A DNA stretch of 51,610 bases from the NCBI GenBank assembly GCA_030538155.1, contig JAUNUN010000018.1, positions 1 to 51,610 of the forward strand, given 5' to 3'. Positions 1-7,210 of the stretch are shown piece after piece. The notes below the pieces were generated by a model that was given only the letters and a program-made list of their open reading frames with translations, had not been told where the DNA came from and made no database searches. Source of the stretch: a bacterium. GTDB lineage: Bacteria; Desulfobacterota; Desulfobulbia; Desulfobulbales; Desulfobulbaceae. The position numbers were made by a program, and so were the translations under genes. How positions within the stretch are numbered: the first letter of the stretch is position 1; the number at the start of each line of letters is the position of its first letter.

Positions 1-1
1 C

Positions 2-1414
2 AACACCGAAGAGTACGACCTCATCCGTGACAACGCCTTCAAAGACACGCTGCAAAATCCGCTCTCCACCTTTTCCATTGATGTGGATACCGCTTCCTAC
101 AGTAACCTGCGCCGCTTTATCGGCCGCAACCAGATGCCGCCCAAGGATGCGGTGCGCATCGAGGAGATGATCAACTATTTTGACTATGACTACCCAAGTC
201 CGCAGGGCCAACATCCCTTTTCCTTGAACACCGAGATCGGCCCCTGCCCCTGGAACGCTGAGCACCGCCTGGTTCACATCGGCCTGCAGGGGAAGAAACC
301 CGACGATACCCCCAGGCGCAGCAACCTGGTTTTCCTGATCGATTCCTCGGGCTCCATGGATGAGCCCAGCAAACTGCCGCTTCTGAAGCAGTCTTTCAAG
401 CTGCTTTTGGAACAGCTCGGCGAAAACGACCGCATCAGCATTGTGGCCTATGCAGGCTCTGCCGGCGTGGTTCTGCCGGCAACCCCGGCCAGCCAGCAAA
501 AAAAGATTCTTGCCGCCCTTGAAAGCCTGCAGGCGGGCGGTTCCACCGCCGGTGGCCAGGGCATTGGCCTTGCCTACGAACTGGCAATGCAAAACTTTAT
601 TCGTGGCGGCAACAACCGCGTTATCCTGGCAACAGACGGCGACTTTAACGTGGGCGTGTCCTCCAGTGCTGAGCTGGTGCGGCTGGTGGAAGAAAAACGT
701 AAGGGCGGAGTCTACCTCACCATCCTCGGCTTTGGCGGCGGCAACTACAAGGATGGCCGCATGGAGCAGATCAGCAAAGCCGGTAACGGCAACTACTTCT
801 ATATCGACACCATCCGCGAGGCGGAAAAGGTCTTTGTGCGGGACATGCAGGCCAACCTCTTCACCATTGCGGGTGATGTCAAGATGCAGGTGGAATTCAA
901 CCCCGAGCACGTGGCTGCCTGGCGTTTGATCGGTTATGAAAACCGGGTCATGGCGCGGGAAGATTTTGAAGACGACCAGAAGGATGCAGGCGAACTCGGT
1001 GCAGGCCACAGCGTGACCGCGCTCTACGAGATTGTGCCGCCAGGCGCCAAAAGCAGCGTAAAAACAGGCGCACCGCTGAAGTATCAGAAACCCGTGCAGA
1101 AAAAAACAGCCGGCTATGCCAAGGAGCTGATGACTTTGAAACTACGCTACAAACCGCTTGGCTCAAAGACGAGCAAGCTTCTGGAACAGCCGGTACCGGC
1201 CACCGCTCTCTCCCTTGGGCAGACCTCGGATAATTTCCGCTTTTCCGCTGCTGTGGCCGCCTTTGGCATGCTTCTGCGCGATTCTGAGTTCAAAGGGGAC
1301 GCGAGCTATGTTGCCACCGAAAGACTGGCCCGTGGAGCCAAGGGCAAGGATGAATACGGCCTGCGCGAGGAATTTATCCGTATGGTGGAGAGCTGCAGGT
1401 TAATGGCAAAATAA
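2..1414 (+). CDS. VWA-domain protein, YfbK-like (5' end outside window)
   Basis: The reading frame is open from base 2, so the N-terminus lies upstream of the window; the first internal ATG is at 83. The N-terminal stretch visible here (NTEEYD, then PLSTFSIDVDTASY) is the conserved block in front of the VWA domain of YfbK-type proteins. The VWA domain follows, with a complete MIDAS metal site: DSSGS at about 341-355, a Thr in GGSTAGG, and the ATDGD loop. The C-terminal third matches the DUF3520-type tail of this family. These proteins are usually exported or lipoprotein-anchored and their function is poorly known; metal-dependent protein binding is inferred from the intact MIDAS. The stop codon directly abuts a copy of the dispersed repeat (1416-1535). 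Confidence 0.9.
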   Translation, partial: NTEEYDLIRDNAFKDTLQNPLSTFSIDVDTASYSNLRRFIGRNQMPPKDAVRIEEMINYFDYDYPSPQGQHPFSLNTEIGPCPWNAEHRLVHIGLQGKKPDDTPRRSNLVFLIDSSGSMDEPSKLPLLKQSFKLLLEQLGENDRISIVAYAGSAGVVLPATPASQQKKILAALESLQAGGSTAGGQGIGLAYELAMQNFIRGGNNRVILATDGDFNVGVSSSAELVRLVEEKRKGGVYLTILGFGGGNYKDGRMEQISKAGNGNYFYIDTIREAEKVFVRDMQANLFTIAGDVKMQVEFNPEHVAAWRLIGYENRVMAREDFEDDQKDAGELGAGHSVTALYEIVPPGAKSSVKTGAPLKYQKPVQKKTAGYAKELMTLKLRYKPLGSKTSKLLEQPVPATALSLGQTSDNFRFSAAVAAFGMLLRDSEFKGDASYVATERLARGAKGKDEYGLREEFIRMVESCRLMAK

Positions 1415-1415
1415 C

Positions 1416-1535
1416 TCCAATTCCAGATCAAGACCCTATCTGTGTCGGCTTCGGCAAATACTCGCAGGACGTCCCCATATTAGGCCTGCGAGTATTTGCC
1501 GAAGCCTTCTTGATGTTCTTTTTGATCCGGCAACG
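1416..1535. repeat. Dispersed inverted-repeat element, copy 1
   Basis: The left end (TCCAATTCCAGATCAAGA, then CCCTATCTGTGTCGGCTTC) matches the reverse complement of the right end of the copies at 31507-31625 and 33799-33924. The right end (CTTGATGTTCTTTTTGATCC) matches the reverse complement of their left end. The centre has become a perfect 22-bp stem (1447-1468 with 1485-1506, 16-nt loop). The element starts right after the VWA gene stop codon. Its boundaries are approximate. Confidence 0.7.
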
Positions 1536-1601
1536 GAACAAGCCGATACATGGTGATGATGATGCCGGTTTCCCCGGCTGCCACGGCAGGCGCTGCCGAG
1601 A

Positions 1602-2081
1602 TTATTCTTCATCTTCTTCCGGTTCCGGATACTGCGGCGGCGATTCCCCGTGTTTTTCCAGGATGTGCGGGTAGCGTCCCTTCTCTGCCGGGGCCTCTGT
1701 CGCTTCGACGGTAATCACATGTTCCCAGGAATCGCCGAAATCGAACAGGTAATCGAAGCTCTGCCCCTTAATAAGCCCAAGGGAATCGATTTTGGTCTTT
1801 TCGGCATTGTGTGCGTCTTCTCCGGCAAAAGGATCGTCTTCAAGCACAAAGGGATGGGTGTATTCAAGCGCGTCACGCCGCCGCGCGCGGCCACGGCTGC
1901 CCGGTTGCGGAAAATAGAAGGAGTAGAGGTGGCAATCGTAACGGTCAAAGGCCTTGAAAATAGCCTCGTGCAGCTTTCCCAGGGTATGATTGCCGCGGAT
2001 GGCGATACGTCGCCAAATACCTTCGTCACCGGTCAAGGCAACTTTGAGGATGTACGCCTTTTTTTCTGTGGTCTTTGCCAT
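1602..2081 (-). CDS. Plasmid pRiA4b ORF-3 family protein
   Basis: A 159-aa protein starting at ATG 2081, with AGGAAAA upstream. The block VALTGDEGIWRRIAI followed by LHEAIFKAFDRYDCHLYSF and, later, FDYLFDFGDSWEHVI is characteristic of the pRiA4b ORF-3-like family (also seen as an IS1096-associated protein). Members carry these conserved aromatic and acidic blocks but have no established biochemical role. The C-terminus is acidic (EPEEDEE). It stands alone, convergent with the VWA gene and divergent from the TauE gene. The family often travels with mobile DNA, but no transposase is adjacent. The family call is firm; the function is unknown. Confidence 0.85.
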   Translation of the reverse strand: MAKTTEKKAYILKVALTGDEGIWRRIAIRGNHTLGKLHEAIFKAFDRYDCHLYSFYFPQPGSRGRARRRDALEYTHPFVLEDDPFAGEDAHNAEKTKIDSLGLIKGQSFDYLFDFGDSWEHVITVEATEAPAEKGRYPHILEKHGESPPQYPEPEEDEE

Positions 2082-2221
2082 AAGAATTTTCCTGACTCAG
2101 GTTGCGGTTTCGCCCGGAGCTGATCGGGTGCATTTCTGGTTTGTATACGGTATTCTTGCGGCTTTTGCTGCTCCTGCCGAGCATGTACGGCATTGTATTT
2201 CCATGAAGGTCTAAGCTGATC

Positions 2222-2968
2222 ATGTCCACGCTTGCTTTGCTCTTTTTTCTTGCCGCCTGGTTTCTTGCCGGCTTTGTCAACGGTTTGGCTGGGATGGGGG
2301 CCGCCATGGTGGCCCTGCCGCTGGTGGCCGCGCTCATTGATCCGGCGGCCCTGGTGCCCAGCACCTGCATCGTGGTGACCGCGCTGACCAGCTATATGGC
2401 CTGGGCGTACCGGCGGGATTTTTCCTTTGCAGATATCCTTCCGCTCCTGATCGGCTGTTTACCTGGCACTGCCGCAGGCCTTTTGATTTTGCTCGTTCTT
2501 CCGCCCATTGCCATGCAGCTCATCATCGGCCTTGCCATGGTGAGCTTTGTTGTCTGGCAGGTGTTCTACCGGCAAAAAGAGATCCATGCGCCCACCTGGC
2601 AGGCAGGCTTTGCAGCGGGCAATGCCACCGGCTTCATGAATACCGCTACCTCCTTCGTCAACCCGCCCATTGCCATGTATGCGCTGCATGTGGGTTGGAA
2701 CAAGGAAAGCACCATCGGCAACATGAATGTGCTGGCCCTGGCCTCCTGCCTGATTACCTGTGTGGCCCAGGCCTCTGCCGGCTTGTATACGCCGGAAGTC
2801 CTCAAGGCGGCATTCCTGGCCGCCCCCATTTCCCTGGTGGGTCAGATCAGTGCGAGTCCCTTGCTGCGCCGGGTGAATGTGCTCTTTTTCCGCAAAATAG
2901 TGCTGGTGGTGATTGCATGCGGCGGATTTTTGTCCATCGTACGCTCCTTGCGTATTCTGCTGGCTTGA
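2222..2968 (+). CDS. Sulfite exporter TauE/SafE family permease
   Basis: A 248-aa inner-membrane protein with about seven or eight hydrophobic segments. The N-terminal block FLAGFVNGLAGMGAAMVALP is the first half-repeat signature of TauE/SafE (DUF81), and a second half-repeat begins around residue 130 (AGFAAGNATGFMNTATSF). Family members move small organosulfur or organic anions, or sulfite, across the inner membrane; the substrate cannot be read from sequence. The start at ATG 2222 follows a weak GAAGG. There is no clear operon partner: the gene lies about 80 nt upstream of ogt on the same strand and might be co-transcribed with it. Confidence 0.87.
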   Translation: MSTLALLFFLAAWFLAGFVNGLAGMGAAMVALPLVAALIDPAALVPSTCIVVTALTSYMAWAYRRDFSFADILPLLIGCLPGTAAGLLILLVLPPIAMQLIIGLAMVSFVVWQVFYRQKEIHAPTWQAGFAAGNATGFMNTATSFVNPPIAMYALHVGWNKESTIGNMNVLALASCLITCVAQASAGLYTPEVLKAAFLAAPISLVGQISASPLLRRVNVLFFRKIVLVVIACGGFLSIVRSLRILLA

Positions 2969-3050
2969 GTTTCCGTACGTGCAATCCGCTCTGCACACAG
3001 CAACACGACCAATCAGTTTATGATTTTTTCTGAACAGTTGAGAGGATGCC

Positions 3051-3590
3051 ATGCTCTATACCACCGGATATGCATCCCCCTTGGGTGCGATTACCTTGGC
3101 CGGCGATGGCGATAATCTTGTTGGTCTTTGGATTGAGGGGCAGAAATACTTTGCCGCAACGCTGCAAGACGGCTGCATAGACGGATCCGATCTGGCGATT
3201 TTTGCCGAAACAGAGGCATGGTTGAACGCCTATTTTGCCGGTAAAAGACCCGCCATTGGGGACTTACCCCTGGCTCCTCCAGGTAGTGATTTCAGAAAAA
3301 CTGTTTGGGAGATCCTTTGTGCCATTCCCTATGGCCAATGCACCAGCTATGGGGAAATCGCAAAAAAGATGGCCCTCCGGATGAACAAAAAAAGCATGTC
3401 CAGTCAGGCGGTGGGTGGTGCGGTCGGTCACAATCCCATAGCCATCGTCATCCCCTGCCACCGGGTTGTGGGCGCGAGCGGCAGCCTGACCGGTTATGCC
3501 GGAGGCATCAGCAGGAAACTGAAACTGCTGGAACTGGAGGGCGTGGACACAAGCCGCTTCTTTGTTCCGAACAAGGGTACAGCCCTGTGA
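3051..3590 (+). CDS. ogt: Methylated-DNA--protein-cysteine methyltransferase
   Basis: A 179-aa suicide repair protein that transfers the O6-alkyl group of guanine to its own cysteine. The active-site motif IPCHRVV is intact, with the acceptor at about Cys136. It is preceded by the DNA-binding helix-turn-helix segment (YGEIAKKM, then [13 protein letters not shown]) and followed by GSLTGYAGG and a C-terminal helix, the standard MGMT order. The N-terminal domain is short, as in Ogt rather than Ada. The start at ATG 3051 has GAGAGGA upstream. It heads a same-strand run with nfo and an AlkA-type glycosylase, which together cover direct reversal and base excision of alkylated DNA. Confidence 0.95.
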   Translation: MLYTTGYASPLGAITLAGDGDNLVGLWIEGQKYFAATLQDGCIDGSDLAIFAETEAWLNAYFAGKRPAIGDLPLAPPGSDFRKTVWEILCAIPYGQCTSYGEIAKKMALRMNKKSMSSQAVGGAVGHNPIAIVIPCHRVVGASGSLTGYAGGISRKLKLLELEGVDTSRFFVPNKGTAL

Positions 3591-3720
3591 GCACAACAGT
3601 GCGCTCAGCCTGGATTTCAATCCCGCCATGATCCCTGCGCACCTGCATACACGCGTATCGCGCAGGGCCGGTTCAAAATACAGTACAATAAGAAATTACA
3701 CATCGTTCAGGAGCACATAC

Positions 3721-4557
3721 ATGCTTAAGCTCGGCTGTCACCTGTCTTCAGCAAAGGGTTTTCTCGCCATGGGTAAGGAGGCCGTGGAACTGGGGGCCAA
3801 CACGTTTCAGTTTTTTACCCGCAACCCGCGCGGTGGTGCAGCCAAAGCTCTTGATGAAGCCGATATCGCGGCTTTTTTGGCTTTTGCCCGCGAACAGGGC
3901 CTGTTGCCCATTGTTGCCCATGCACCGTATACACTCAATGCCTGCGCCGCCAAGGACAACCTCCGCGCTTTTGCCAAAGAAACCATGCTTGATGATCTTG
4001 CCCGCCTGGAGCACATCCCAGCAAGTTTGTACGTCTTCCATCCGGGCAGCCACGTGGGTCAGGGTGTTGAGGCCGGTATTGCCTTAATCGTCGACATGCT
4101 GAACACGGTTATCAGGCCGGGGCAAGCCACAACCGTGCTTTTGGAAACCATGGCCGGCAAAGGCAGCGAAATCGGGAGCAGCTTTGAAGAACTGCGCGCC
4201 ATTATCAATAGGGTGGATCTGAACGAATATATCGGCGTCTGCCTTGATACCTGCCATGTCTTTGACAGCGGCTATGATATCGTAAACGATCTTGAAGGGG
4301 TTTTAGAGCACTTCGATGCAGTCATCGGTCTGGAGCGGCTCAGGGCCGTTCACCTGAACGACAGCAAAAACCCCTTTGGAAGCCGCAAAGACCGGCATGA
4401 ATGCATTGGTCAGGGGCACATCGGGCAAGAGGCATTCGCACGCATTATCAATCATCCGGCACTGCGCGATCTGCCTTTTTATCTGGAAACACCTGCAGGA
4501 GTGCCTGGATATGCCGCTGAGATCAGCTTGCTGCGGCAAGCTCGCAACGCAGGCTGA
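3721..4557 (+). CDS. nfo: Deoxyribonuclease IV (AP endonuclease)
   Basis: A 278-aa class II AP endonuclease of the Nfo/xylose-isomerase-like TIM-barrel family, cutting 5' of abasic sites. I chose ATG 3721 because it follows AGGAG at good spacing and gives the family N-terminus [13 protein letters not shown]; the frame is open further upstream, but that part is not family-like. Zinc ligand motifs are visible in order: [50 protein letters not shown] and LETPAG. It lies between ogt and the DNA glycosylase gene, whose abasic products it would process. Confidence 0.95.
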   Translation: MLKLGCHLSSAKGFLAMGKEAVELGANTFQFFTRNPRGGAAKALDEADIAAFLAFAREQGLLPIVAHAPYTLNACAAKDNLRAFAKETMLDDLARLEHIPASLYVFHPGSHVGQGVEAGIALIVDMLNTVIRPGQATTVLLETMAGKGSEIGSSFEELRAIINRVDLNEYIGVCLDTCHVFDSGYDIVNDLEGVLEHFDAVIGLERLRAVHLNDSKNPFGSRKDRHECIGQGHIGQEAFARIINHPALRDLPFYLETPAGVPGYAAEISLLRQARNAG

Positions 4558-4645
4558 AAACGAGAATTGCCTCTGAAAGGGAATGTGGCTGGCCGGTAAT
4601 TCCCGTACATGGACAACAAGGATTAGGCACAGGCCGGAAAGACGC

Positions 4646-5386
4646 ATGCAGAACACGCACTATTTTGAATATGGCGAACAGGAAATCGCCTATCTCAAGG
4701 CAAAAGATCCTGCCCTGGCCAGGGTCATGGAGGAAGTCGGCCTTGTGCGCAGAGAAGTCATTCCAGACCTGTTTACAGCCCTTATCCATGCCATTATCGG
4801 TCAGCAGATTTCCACCAAGGCGCATGCCACCGTGTGGGGGCGCTTCTGCGCTCTGTGCGCGCCGCTGACGCCTGAGCATATAGCTGCCATCCCGGTTGCA
4901 ACCCTGCAAACCTGCGGTATTTCCATGAGAAAGGCGGGCTACATCAATAATATTGCCGTAAACATCGTCAGCGGCAGCCTTGATCTGACGCAGTTGCATG
5001 CAATGGACGATGATGCGCTGGCTAAGCGCCTGTGCGAAATAAAAGGTATTGGCCTGTGGACTGCGGAAATGCTGATGACCTTCTCCATGCAGCGCCGAAA
5101 TATCCTGAGTTGGGGCGATTTGGCCATACAGCGCGGGCTCAGGATGCTCTACCGGCACCGGACAATCACGCCGGCCTTATTTGCACAGTACAAAAAACGC
5201 TACACGCCGTATGCCACCATCGCCAGTCTGTATCTCTGGGCCCTGGCGGGCGGCGCATGTGAAGGATACACAGACCCTGCCCCGAAATCAGCGGTGCACA
5301 AGAAACCGGCAGCCGAAAAGCGCAAAAAAGAGGCGGTGTCAACGGAATTTACGCAAAAAAGGGCACCCTGCAAGGTCAAAAAATGA
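4646..5386 (+). CDS. DNA-3-methyladenine glycosylase II-like (HhH-GPD)
   Basis: A 246-aa base-excision glycosylase. The start at ATG 4646 is chosen because upstream residues in the frame are not family-like. The block LIHAIIGQQISTKAHATVW is the HhH-GPD N-terminal signature. The helix-hairpin-helix (IKGIGLWTAEMLM) is followed by WGDLAIQRGL, whose Asp is the expected catalytic residue of AlkA-type enzymes. There is no Fe-S cysteine cluster, which argues against MutY or EndoIII. The last 35 or so residues form a Lys/Arg-rich tail that may add non-specific DNA binding. It lies 88 nt after nfo, which would cleave the abasic sites it makes. Confidence 0.88.
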   Translation: MQNTHYFEYGEQEIAYLKAKDPALARVMEEVGLVRREVIPDLFTALIHAIIGQQISTKAHATVWGRFCALCAPLTPEHIAAIPVATLQTCGISMRKAGYINNIAVNIVSGSLDLTQLHAMDDDALAKRLCEIKGIGLWTAEMLMTFSMQRRNILSWGDLAIQRGLRMLYRHRTITPALFAQYKKRYTPYATIASLYLWALAGGACEGYTDPAPKSAVHKKPAAEKRKKEAVSTEFTQKRAPCKVKK

Positions 5387-5452
5387 TGGGAAATTCGGTC
5401 CATGCCGAAAAGAGAGAAGAACCGGCAACCATATTGCGTCGTCCCGGTGAAT

Positions 5453-5623
5453 TCAACTTGCAAGTGCACCACTTAGAGCACGTTTAAAAACTTCCGCCGG
5501 AGTCTGGTAGTTTAAACATTTGCGAGGCCGGTTATTCAGCCGATCTGCTGCTTCGACAAGCATCTCTTCCGTGATCTTGTGGAAGCTGGTTCCTCTTGGA
5601 AAATACTGCCGCAACAGGCCATT
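5453..5623 (-). pseudogene. IS30-family transposase, C-terminal remnant
   Basis: On the minus strand bases 5623 to 5453 read NGLLRQYFPRGTSFHKI, then TEEMLVEAADRLNNRPRK, CLNYQTPAEVF, and a stop at 5455-5453. This is the conserved C-terminal end of IS30-family transposases (NGLLRQYFP, LNxRPRK, TPxEVF). Everything upstream of Asn-Gly-Leu is missing: at 5624 the sequence switches to an unrelated, oppositely oriented IS5-like fragment. It is non-functional, and no IS30 terminal inverted repeat was recognised. Confidence 0.85.
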
Positions 5624-5935
5624 GCCGCTTTCGCAAACGCATTGGTGAGAAAGGTTGTGAGCTGATCCTGCAGGTAACGGTGCAGGAAAAGGCGGTTACC
5701 TTTCCCACAGATGCGCGTTTGTTCAGCAACAGTCGTGAGCGGCTGGTGCGGTTTGCCGGGACGCATGGTGTGCGCCTGCGGCAGAACTACAACCGACTTG
5801 GCCGTGTGCCCAGCTGCGGGCTGGCGGGTATTTTCACGCCCGCCAGACGAAACGGGCGCAGCGTGAGATCAAACGGCTGAAGGCTTTTCCGGGCCGGGTG
5901 TATCGGGATATTATTCGTAAAATAATTGGCTATAG
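5624..5935 (+). pseudogene. IS5-family (IS1182/ISL2-like) transposase remnant
   Basis: The plus strand encodes FRKRIGEKGCELIL, then VTVQEKAVTFPTDARLFS, then the block around LRQNYNRLGRV, typical of IS5-superfamily DDE transposases. The segment that normally separates the first two blocks (ending VDT) is missing, an apparent internal deletion of about 25 codons. Near 5830 the frame shifts: the continuation HARQTKRAQREIKRLK and GRVYRDIIRKI is read in another frame. Both the N-terminus and the catalytic C-terminal half are absent. It is joined directly to the IS30 remnant at about 5624. Confidence 0.8.
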
Positions 5936-5987
5936 CCGGATGCCGGCTTACCGCAAGCTAAAAAGAGCCTTTTTCAAGGGCAACGAA

Positions 5988-6653
5988 TTAGATACACATA
6001 TTTTTCTCGTCGCAGATGCGGATGGTCTGCATGAGGTTATAGAGCAGTTCAGAGAGGATCTTGCTGGTTTCGGCCTGTTTCTGAGCCTCGGTATTTTGAA
6101 AAGAGAGCACGCCCGCCTTTTTGGAAGCCGGAGTTCTGATTTCAGCCAGCACAAGGTGGTTGGCTGCCTGGTCACTAAAAATGCTGACGTAAGAAATCAG
6201 GCCGAAATTATCTGAACCAAGCTGCGAACAGATGGCCTCGACATTGACCTGCCGACCGTACTTGCTCATGCCCTTAAACGTGTCGGTCTGGCTGTCCGTG
6301 CAGGTTTTAAGCGGCTCCAGCATCCGGCTTTGCAAAGTGGCCGGCACTTGGGCCGGGGCGATCTGCTGATACATCACCCTGGCAGGAGAATCCGCCGGAC
6401 TGTAGCCCGCCATGGTCCACTCGGCCACGCCGGCATTGGCCAGGGCCTGATCGGGGTTACGCTCCCACTTCACCTGTTCCGGCAAGGAAAAGGTGAGGTA
6501 GCTGATGTCCCCCTTCACGGCTTGCACCGTCTGCTCTGCATTGTTCGTCTTTTTGTCTGCACCCCGCTTGGCCCCGGCTCCGGCACAGCCCGACACAATA
6601 AGGGCAATACTGCACAAAAGCGGCAGAAGAACTTTTACTGTGACTGTTCGCAT
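5988..6653 (-). CDS. Putative lipoprotein of unknown function
   Basis: A 221-aa protein with an N-terminal signal and lipobox (LIVSGC, Cys about 23), so probably a lipid-anchored envelope protein. The mature part begins with a Lys/Ala/Asn-rich linker, then a mixed alpha/beta region without a family I recognise. It contains several cysteines (CTDSQ, AICSQ and CDEKNMC at the end). The start at ATG 6653 is 55 nt after the stop of the BamE-like lipoprotein gene. The order adhesin, BamE-like lipoprotein, this gene suggests one transcription unit and a possible accessory role in adhesin export or anchoring; that is inference. Confidence 0.75.
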   Translation of the reverse strand: MRTVTVKVLLPLLCSIALIVSGCAGAGAKRGADKKTNNAEQTVQAVKGDISYLTFSLPEQVKWERNPDQALANAGVAEWTMAGYSPADSPARVMYQQIAPAQVPATLQSRMLEPLKTCTDSQTDTFKGMSKYGRQVNVEAICSQLGSDNFGLISYVSIFSDQAANHLVLAEIRTPASKKAGVLSFQNTEAQKQAETSKILSELLYNLMQTIRICDEKNMCI

Positions 6654-6708
6654 GGTTTCCTTCCCTGGCGTCTGTGGATTATTCGTTTTGCCTCAAACTA
6701 CACTGGAA

Positions 6709-7128
6709 TCACTTGCCGGCTTCGCTGCTAAAATAGCCGGCCCCACACTCCTGCGGTTGCCAGTAGAAGCTTTGGGCAATCCTTTCTTTGTCAAAAACCA
6801 CCTTGTATTGACAGATTGTTCCCTCGCTGTTCTGGCGGAACTTGAAGATATAGTCCCACTCGCGGGCGTTGAAAATCTCCCGGAAATGGGGCGGCCCCAG
6901 CAGATAGTACAGGTCCTGCTTGTTCATCCCCGGCCGGATCTTCTTCAGGTTTTCCTCGTTGGGATAAATGCCTTCCTTGTCCAAGGCCTGCTCTATCTTC
7001 GGAAACACCACCTCAGCGGGTACTCCTTCCGCATTGACCCTCCGGCTCACCGTACTGGTGCAGGAGTTGAGCAGCGCTGCGGCCATCAGTATCAGCGCTG
7101 CTATGAAGAGAGTATATCGTTGCTTCAT
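6709..7128 (-). CDS. BamE-like (SmpA/OmlA) lipoprotein
   Basis: A 139-aa lipoprotein. I chose ATG 7128, which has GAGGAAT upstream and gives a proper signal peptide with lipobox LLNSC; the frame extends 22 codons further upstream without signal-like character. The block IRPGMNKQDLYYLLGPPHF followed by EWDYIFKFR is the hallmark of the SmpA/OmlA (BamE) fold: a 'pGMtkxqVxxxLGxP' helix-turn, then a strand with W-x-Y. It sits 82 nt downstream of a giant trimeric autotransporter. From family knowledge, TpgA of Acinetobacter, which stabilises the autotransporter AtaA, also carries a BamE-like domain, so a dedicated partner role is plausible. A general beta-barrel assembly role is the alternative. 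Confidence 0.8.
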   Translation of the reverse strand: MKQRYTLFIAALILMAAALLNSCTSTVSRRVNAEGVPAEVVFPKIEQALDKEGIYPNEENLKKIRPGMNKQDLYYLLGPPHFREIFNAREWDYIFKFRQNSEGTICQYKVVFDKERIAQSFYWQPQECGAGYFSSEAGK

Positions 7129-7168
7129 ATTCGTCGATTCCTCATACCATGATTGCTCTAGATGTGCA

Positions 7169-7191
7169 CGGAGCGGCACACAACCGCTCCG
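7169..7191 (-). promoter_or_regulatory. Intercistronic hairpin between adhesin and BamE-like gene
   Basis: CGGAGCGG (7169-7176) pairs with CCGCTCCG (7184-7191) around a 7-nt loop. No U-run follows on the minus strand, so it is not a classical terminator. It may protect or process the long adhesin mRNA or damp read-through into the lipoprotein genes. This is a prediction from base pairing only. Confidence 0.4.
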
Positions 7192-7210
7192 CACGGATCA
7201 CGACCCAAGA

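Noticed and set aside
5624..5935. Programmed frameshift in an active IS5-type transposase
   Set aside because: The fragment also has an internal deletion and lacks both termini and the catalytic C-terminal half, so decay is the simpler explanation.
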